This document shows, piece after piece, positions 38,283 through 43,606 of a stretch of DNA of 43,606 bases. The position numbers and the translations under genes were made by a program. Source of the stretch: Gracilaria domingensis (lineage: Eukaryota; Rhodophyta; Florideophyceae; Gracilariales; Gracilariaceae); NCBI GenBank assembly GCA_022539475.1, contig VCMS01000228.1, forward strand, positions 1-43,606, given 5' to 3'. The first letter of the stretch is position 1. Every line of letters starts with the position of its first letter. The notes beneath the pieces were generated by a model that saw only the letters and a list, made by a program, of their open reading frames with translations, was not told the DNA's origin and did no database searches.

Positions 38283-38322
38283 AGCCCTCCGTCTGTCTCT
38301 TACAGATGCTAGTTTTTGGCGA

Positions 38323-38421
38323 GGGTCGTCCAGAAATTGGCAAGGGTCGTCCAGTAAATTTTTTGAAAAATATCGAGATCAATTATTTCAAAATTTGCAG
38401 ATAATTGCTTGGGTCGTCCAG
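38323..38421 (+). repeat. Three subterminal repeats GGGTCGTCCAG, right copy
   Basis: At 38323-38333, 38344-38354 and 38411-38421, with the same spacing as in the left copy. Confidence 0.7.
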
Positions 38422-38786
38422 AATCTCTGTGCAGTAAATACTGGGGGGTTTTCCACTCGTGCTAGTTCTTTAGTCGAGGGCTACCTGAACTGTATTTCGC
38501 GAAGTCTAGGTTCAGTTTCCATTAAGGTGCACATTACACGATACCTTCTGCGGAATGATACCCTGCAACGCATGGAATACTAGTGCTAGTACAGATGATG
38601 CCCATTATGAAATCATACCGTTTTATTCGTATCTATTCTTCTATCGACCGCTTTTGCTAACCACTACTTCGCTATATTACATGTACCATTTCCCCATAAT
38701 GGATCGGGTGTAGACGCAATCTGCGGCAGATGCCGCAGACTGCACCTCCACCATAGTGCTGGATCGGTAGAACACATACGCACTCC

Positions 38787-38872
38787 GAGAGGATGAGGCG
38801 CGAAGCGCCTCATCCTCTCCGTTCCTCATGTAGGGAATCATGCCCAGATGCATGGTTCCCTACTTGAGGAAC
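38787..38872. repeat. Two adjacent hairpins, right copy
   Basis: 38787-38819 with perfect arms GAGAGGATGAGGCGC, and 38821-38872 with arms GTTCCTCATGTAGGGAA / CCCTACTTGAGGAAC. Same order as in the left element, read from the end inward. A third small dyad, CTGCGGCAGATGCCGCAG, is at about 38719-38736. Confidence 0.75.
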
Positions 38873-38929
38873 CTGCACCTGCAACTCGTGAGCTACGTCC
38901 GCATCAAAAGTCATTTACCTGTAGAAAGT

Positions 38930-39640
38930 ATCCATAAGTTAGTCAATGATCCGTTAGATACATTTTAAATGCGATGGAACGTACCATTGATAAAACAAAA
39001 CAGAAACGTTGCGCTAGAAAAGTCGAGGGACCTGGTAACTCGCAAACGGAAGAAGAAGCAGGAAAGGGATCGGTTAGATTACCAGCCCACCATATCATCG
39101 TAAACCGCGAAAGGTGTCGAAGCGAGAACTCACAAGCAAGGACACCGAGAATGCCCATGCAGCAAACATACCGCAAGACGCGATAAACGAGAATCTAGCC
39201 TATATCCCAAACAAGTACCAGAATCGCCTATCCGAACAGTCAGACAGGTAAACGACCAATTTCATTTTGTCTCTCAAGATCGATGATGGATCTGGAGAGA
39301 TGAAATAAAATTGGTCGTTTACCTGTATACGCAAGCAGAAAGTATCCATAAGTTAGTCAATGCTCCGTTGGAAACATTTGAATTGCGATGGAACGTACCA
39401 TTGATAAAGCAAAACAGAAACGTTGCGCTAGAAAAGTCGAGGGACCTAGTAACTCGCAAAAGGAAGAAGAAGAAGGAAAGTGATCGGTTAGATTACCAGC
39501 AATCCATTCATCGTAAAACGCGAAAGGTCTCGAAGCAAGAACTCACAAGCAACGACACCGAGAATGCCCATGCAGCAAACATACCGCAAGATGCGATAAA
39601 CGAGACAGAAACCTATGTCTCAACCAAGTACCAGAATCGC
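38930..39640 (+). repeat. Tandem duplication, unit about 400 bp
   Basis: GATGGAACGTACCATTGATAAA and the following 250 bp occur at 38973 and again at 39389, with differences scattered throughout. A fold-back (39245-39325) lies exactly between the units. The left element has a single unit (about 7965-7700, minus). Confidence 0.7.
39245..39325. repeat. Fold-back inverted duplication 1
   Basis: CAGGTAAACGACCAATTT at 39245 pairs with AAATTGGTCGTTTACCTG ending at 39325 (one base of difference); inner pairing continues through GTCTCTC / GGAGAGA. Absent from the left copy, which has only one arm. Confidence 0.75.
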
Positions 39641-39690
39641 CTATCCCGAACAGGCAGAGATCCAAGATCGCCGAGAAACCAACTTGGTTT

Positions 39691-39775
39691 GTTGCGCCAT
39701 AGGCTTTAGCTTCTCGAGTCTTGCGCTACTTTTGAAAAGCAGCGCAAGACGCGAAGCTAGAGCCTATGGCGCAAC
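39691..39775. repeat. Fold-back inverted duplication 2
   Basis: GTTGCGCCATAGGCTTTAGC at 39691 pairs with the reverse complement GCTAGAGCCTATGGCGCAAC ending at 39775, and AGTCTTGCGCTACTTTT pairs with AAAAGCAGCGCAAGAC across the centre. The unit is one repeat of the minisatellite seen at 7340-7800. Confidence 0.75.
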
Positions 39776-39807
39776 GAAATGAACTATTGGTCGCGTACTT
39801 ACAGTCG

Positions 39808-39886
39808 TCGGTTTGGGTTACCGGGTTCCCGTTTTCACCCTTCAACTCTTTCTATATCTTGAACAAATAGAAGAAGTTGAGGGTGA
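39808..39886. repeat. Small inverted segment with a fold-back at its edge
   Basis: The segment GGGTTACCGGGTTCCCGTTT (about 39815) has the same plus-strand orientation as in the left copy (7088-7107), although the elements are otherwise in opposite orientation, so it is inverted within this copy. TCACCCTTCAACTCTT and AAGTTGAGGGTGA (39835-39886) form the fold-back at its edge. Confidence 0.65.
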
Positions 39887-40027
39887 TTAGCTTATTTCCT
39901 GCCGTTTCCATGTCGCAGAGCGCGAAGAAACGCGGTGAGGATTGGTTAGTTTAGAGCAAAGATACGTGGAAGGATATGGGAGAACGTACGAAAAGACTGC
40001 ACGGAAACATCCCTGAGATACGGATGA

Positions 40028-40102
40028 CTCCGTCCTACTTTCTTCCGCCCTCTACTTTATGGAGCCTCCATAAAGTGGAGGGCGGGAAAAAGTAAGACGG
40101 AG
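40028..40102. repeat. 75-bp near-perfect palindrome, MITE-like, right copy
   Basis: Starts CTCCGTCCTACTTTCTTCCG and ends with a near-complementary stretch, GGAAAAAGTAAGACGGAG; the centre is ATGGAG/CCTCCAT. Matches 6867-6941. Confidence 0.65.
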
Positions 40103-40386
40103 CGGAGTATAACGCGATGATATCGATGGCATGGCTCACGACGGTAACGGAAGTTCGGACGTCGGAGGCGCGGCGGCGGCGGCGAAGGGAAGAGATTTAT
40201 TTTTCTGTGCGAGATTGGACAAGTGTACAGCGTACAACGTTGGGAACCACAGGTTTATAACCAGTGGTAGATAATACGAGAAGTACACCCTTGTGTTGAG
40301 GTCGACGTGTACCTACGTTCCTTTTTGAACGAAAGCACGTGATTTAAACTCAAAATATATTCTCCGTTCTGAGCAAGACGTCGATA

Positions 40387-43380
40387 TTGACTGTCGCTCG
40401 ACCTCCTTCACCCTTCGGACGCCCTTCCCTTGCAGTCTTTGTCGTCGTTTCTCGTTCAGTTCTTCTTCCCATGGTCTACTACTGTACACATAAGAAGCGT
40501 GGGTGCCCCTTCGTTACTCGCCGAGGAGTCTTATCCTTCAACAGCATGTCAACCATTGCCCGTTTCGTCTGAAAGCAGCGCTGGAAGACGACAATAGCCG
40601 GCCCATTCGGAGAAGCAAGCGTCTCAAGCTTTCCGCACCCGCGCCCGCATCTTCCGAAACGGTCACTGCCCCTTGTCGCCTTCCCGAGCCTCCAGTGTCC
40701 GAGGACATCGTCGACCCCACTCCGTGCGCCCTCCCATTCCGGACACTTCGCATTGTGTTTCTCCTTCCCCGGCTCCCGCGTCATTAGAGCGAGAACACGG
40801 AAGCAGTTCCCGCCCAGTGCCTTCTGAGGAGGCCCTCGGTGATTTGCATATGGATTATCTCACGGTTTGTCTGGCTTCAGTAGCTTCCAACCTTGGTCAT
40901 CGTGAGGCTGACGAGCTAATTGGGCTACTTCAGGACCCGCGATTCTCGCAAAAGCGATTCAACGAGACCATAACAAGTTCCAAGCGCTGTACAGAACTGA
41001 AGAAGGCCATTTTCGAACGATACGCCTCAAAGGACGGTTTCAATCGCAGAACTGTCTCGCCAGAAGGATGTAAGTTCAGCGCCACCCTCTACACGAGAGA
41101 CCCCGTTCAGACACTTGTGAAACAGCTCCAGTTGGCTAACAACGAAAACACATTCTTCCACCCTATACCTCAGACCCACTCCACGAAAATATCTCACCCC
41201 ATGTCCGGCTCTCTCGCAAGAGACGCCACCTCAAAACTTAAGGAAATGGTCATGGGCTCTTTGGATAGTAGAATAGTGTGGTACTCCCAAGAAATAAGTT
41301 ACAGTGAATCTTTCGTAGGTCTTCTGCAGGTATACACCGATAAGTCTTCAACAACTCTAAAGCAAACATCGGTTACCGCCTATCCTCTTCACCTCATATT
41401 TCTCAACTTCTCCGACCAGCTTCGCCGTAAGTGTATCCGTGATGACCTCACAGTAGTGGCATACTTCCCTACCACACTGATCGAGGTTTCCGCATCTGAA
41501 GCAGACGCAATGCCATTTGTTTCTAGCAAGTCTCTACGCGAGTCCAGGATGCAAATCCTTCAAGAATCTCTTCGTCAAGTCCTGGAGCCCATTCTAGATC
41601 TCACGCAGAAAGGTTTTCAGTTCATCGGCGAAGACAACTAAGTCTGACGTGTGCCTCCTCTGTCTTTGCAAGTTTTGTGCGGATATTCTGAGGCTAAGCC
41701 ATTTCTGTCCATTCTTCAGGCACCAAAACGGAAAGCCCCGTGTCATAGAATGCAAAGCCCTCGCTCATTTTATGCAGTCCTATTCCCCCTCATTCAACGG
41801 ACGTTCTCAATAAGCCACAACGAAACGCATCCGAAAAGAGCATACCAGCTATCTGCAACATGCACAAAAGACGAGGCGGAAAGACGTCCACGCGTGCGCA
41901 GGGGAGGAGGAGATCTCAAGCGGATACTTGATGCCGTTCAAATTCTATCTCTAATTTACTTCGTTCCTCGAAACTTCCGTAAGCCCTTGGAATGATCTCC
42001 GGAATTGGTCTCCATACATCTGTTCTCAATTCGAACCGTTACACAACTTGCATTCGGCATCTCAAAGTTGATAAAACGGCGCAAATCGAGAGACTGCATG
42101 TCAGACACCCTGTGCACCACAATAAGGAACTCTCATCGCGTTTCATTTCGAACGATACGCACCGCAACTCTCAACCCCAGCATGCAAACGCAATTCTGCT
42201 GCCATAGAACGCGATCTCTCTGCCAAAGGTTTACATATCGATTTCTCCACGCAGAGAAAGGCAAATCTTTGAATGGTATTCTTCAACAGAAAGAACGGTC
42301 TCCATGGAATGCTGGAGGCAAAAACCTACAAAGCACTTGACATGGTCTTTCCCTTCATGAGGAGCATCTCTTTGACATATGCTGTTGGAGAACAGGACGT
42401 TGCCCCAAAATCACAACCGTTTTCTCTCAGTAATCTCGACTTTTTGCTCTCGACCTTATTCAAGATACAATCGTTGACCCGTATTGGACTGAAAGCTCCT
42501 CCTGTGTCTTAGTTCGGAATTGAAGGCTTCAAGCGTCGCACACAAAGATCTGGCGATTTTCATCCTCCAGAGCTGGGAATCTGACTTTACATCTTCTGCG
42601 ATTCATGCTCGTGACGATATTCGCCAGTCTGGAAGTATCAGTACTAACGACGCAGGCATATTTACGAACATGCAATCACCTGCTATTTTAAAAAGACATC
42701 TACAAGAAAGACGGTCCAGAAGAACAGCAACGGCTGTGGAGGGAGACTATTCTGCTCCATTGAGCACGGACATAGTTAGAAAGCAATGGAGATGGCAATA
42801 CCCCTTACCAGCGTAATCAGTTTACCGGACTTCACACACAGCTTCCTCAGTTTGCATGAGAGGGCGTTCTTTTTCACTTACAGGAGGCTCTTTTCAACAT
42901 TGTGTTTCAAGTATGTCAGTTCAAAAACAATGGACTGCTGTTAGAGAGTGTTCTCAAGTAGGGACACAAGGTTCGATTCTTCTTGATCAGAATGGTGACA
43001 GGCCCTTCCTTTTTCCTCAGTCTCGTGAAAGAAACACTGGGATGAGCACTTATTACATCACTTCCCAGAAAAGAAAGGAATAACTCTGGTGAATTCGGCC
43101 CTCGTGAGAGGCGGGTTTCGTTCCGGACCTCTTGACATCTTGATTCGTCTTCTAAGGCACTTAAGCTGGACTACCCAAATAACCCCAATCTATCCACATG
43201 TCTTTTCGCTTCTCCAGCATTTTGGTCCCAAGTAGAAGCCAAGGTTTTCCCATGTATTGGTTTTAAGCGGAGAAGATTCAAAGACTTGGGTTGCCCAGGT
43301 ACGTCGCTCTGATGTCGGCCAACGTCGGATTCGGAGCTGATTGCAAGGTCGCCGTATTGTGCCAAAGTCGCGGATCAAGT
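40387..43380 (+). pseudogene. Plavaka-like transposase, broken copy
   Basis: Homologous to the 1091-aa protein at 3318-6593. The first ATG is AAG here. Single-base deletions near 40532 and 40730 shift the frame. From 40736 to 41637 the copy is nearly identical (four amino-acid differences in about 280, for example LLQD for LLRD and ILDL for ILNL) with no indels. At about 41637 a deletion gives FIGEDN-stop, and afterwards single-base insertions and deletions occur about every 12-15 bases. The family's CHRC pair, the LHLGISK motif and the EH...FKRH motif are still recognisable across frames. Similarity ends near 43380. No functional transposase can be made from this copy as written. Confidence 0.85.
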
Positions 43381-43528
43381 GGGTGTGAAGCGCTAAGTTT
43401 TTCCTTCTAGTTATGATATTATGTGCACGGCGTGTGCAGCGAAATCACGCCGGAAGAGCCGGGAGATGCTTTCGAAGGTTCTCCCGGCAGGGTGCCAGAG
43501 ATGTGGCCCAGAACGGTGCCCGCGCGGG

Positions 43529-43559
<31 letters not shown>

Positions 43560-43606
43560 TGGTCGTGTTACGGTAGGTAGTACCCCGCAAACACGACCGG
43601 ACCCGG
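43381..43606. other. Window end with a 28-G run, no gene
   Basis: Transposase similarity stops before this. GC-rich, no frame of interest. A run of 28 G fills 43532-43559, preceded by five G and one A. The sequence here should be treated with caution. Confidence 0.6.

Larger units (their letters stand above)
38283..43380 (+). mobile_element. Plavaka/CACTA-like DNA transposon, right copy, inverted and defective
   Basis: Homologous to 8661-3740 in the opposite orientation. It begins at 38283, directly against the truncated Gag, and is recognisable to about 43380, where similarity to the transposase is lost before its C-terminus. Relative to the left copy it has an extra tandem repeat of about 400 bp (38930-39240 and 39339-39640), three fold-back inverted duplications and a small inversion. 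The coiled-coil and SET genes are not in view. Confidence 0.8.

Noticed and set aside
37987..38583. 198-codon plus-strand frame running from gag into the transposon leader
   Set aside because: Half of it is antisense to the Gag core and half is non-coding leader also present in the left copy with another continuation.
38787..38819. Hairpin array as a CRISPR or bacterial terminator
   Set aside because: Only two dissimilar hairpins in a eukaryotic transposon leader, no spacers or repeated units.
43526..43559. G run as a biological G-quadruplex element
   Set aside because: It lies at the window end after a region dense in single-base indels, so a sequencing or assembly artefact is more likely.
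1..43606. tRNA or rRNA genes
   Set aside because: I saw no cloverleaf with conserved T-loop (GGTTCGAATCC-like) or rRNA core sequence on either strand by eye. A covariance-model scan would be decisive.

Overview
The window looks like an accessory, repeat-dominated stretch of a eukaryotic nuclear genome. The evidence is LTR retrotransposons with chromodomains, a hAT element, Plavaka/CACTA-like DNA transposons, a decayed p47/Shp1 cofactor gene, SET and helicase-associated domains, and intron-like signals in only two places. My best guess is an intron-poor alga, possibly a florideophyte red alga such as Chondrus. This is a guess from gene style, not something the sequence proves.

Layout, left to right. 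(1) 1-8661: a large DNA transposon, read right to left. It has a leader rich in hairpins and subterminal repeats (8661-6594) and an intact 1091-codon Plavaka-like transposase (6593-3318, minus). Meeting the transposase tail to tail are a coiled-coil protein gene (925-3321, plus) and a SET-domain gene open at the left edge (1-675, plus), both probably cargo. (2) 8662-9237: a CACGTG-rich, TATA-bearing block. (3) 9238-11470 and 21405-25200: two diverged copies of a segmental duplication. Each holds an orphan 174-aa gene (intact in the first, one nonsense codon in the second) and a convergent decayed helicase-associated-domain gene. (4) 12-21 kb: decayed DNA with a p47/UBX pseudogene (15450-16422), a hAT transposase pseudogene (18193-20524) and several long palindromes. 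(5) 25440-28150: remains of a plus-strand LTR element, with a decayed Gag homologous to that of the next element.

(6) 28150-38282: a nearly complete Ty3/Gypsy chromovirus on the minus strand, cut off at its Gag N-terminus. It carries gag, a textbook -1 frameshift site (GGGAAAC plus stem-loop), protease, RT, RNase H, integrase with GPF/Y, a roughly 370-aa linker, a chromodomain, a 632-codon antisense ORF, a polypurine tract and the 3' LTR. (7) 38283-43380: a second copy of the Plavaka-like element, inverted relative to the first and placed inside the retrotransposon gag. Its transposase is broken. Beyond about 41640 the copy becomes suddenly dense in single-base indels, and the window ends with a 28-G run, so sequence quality at this end is suspect.

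The most interesting items are the possible chromatin-enzyme cargo in a Plavaka-like transposon, the complete -1 frameshift module in the chromovirus, its large antisense ORF next to the 3' LTR, and three copies of its polypurine-tract 14-mer, two of them inside pol.
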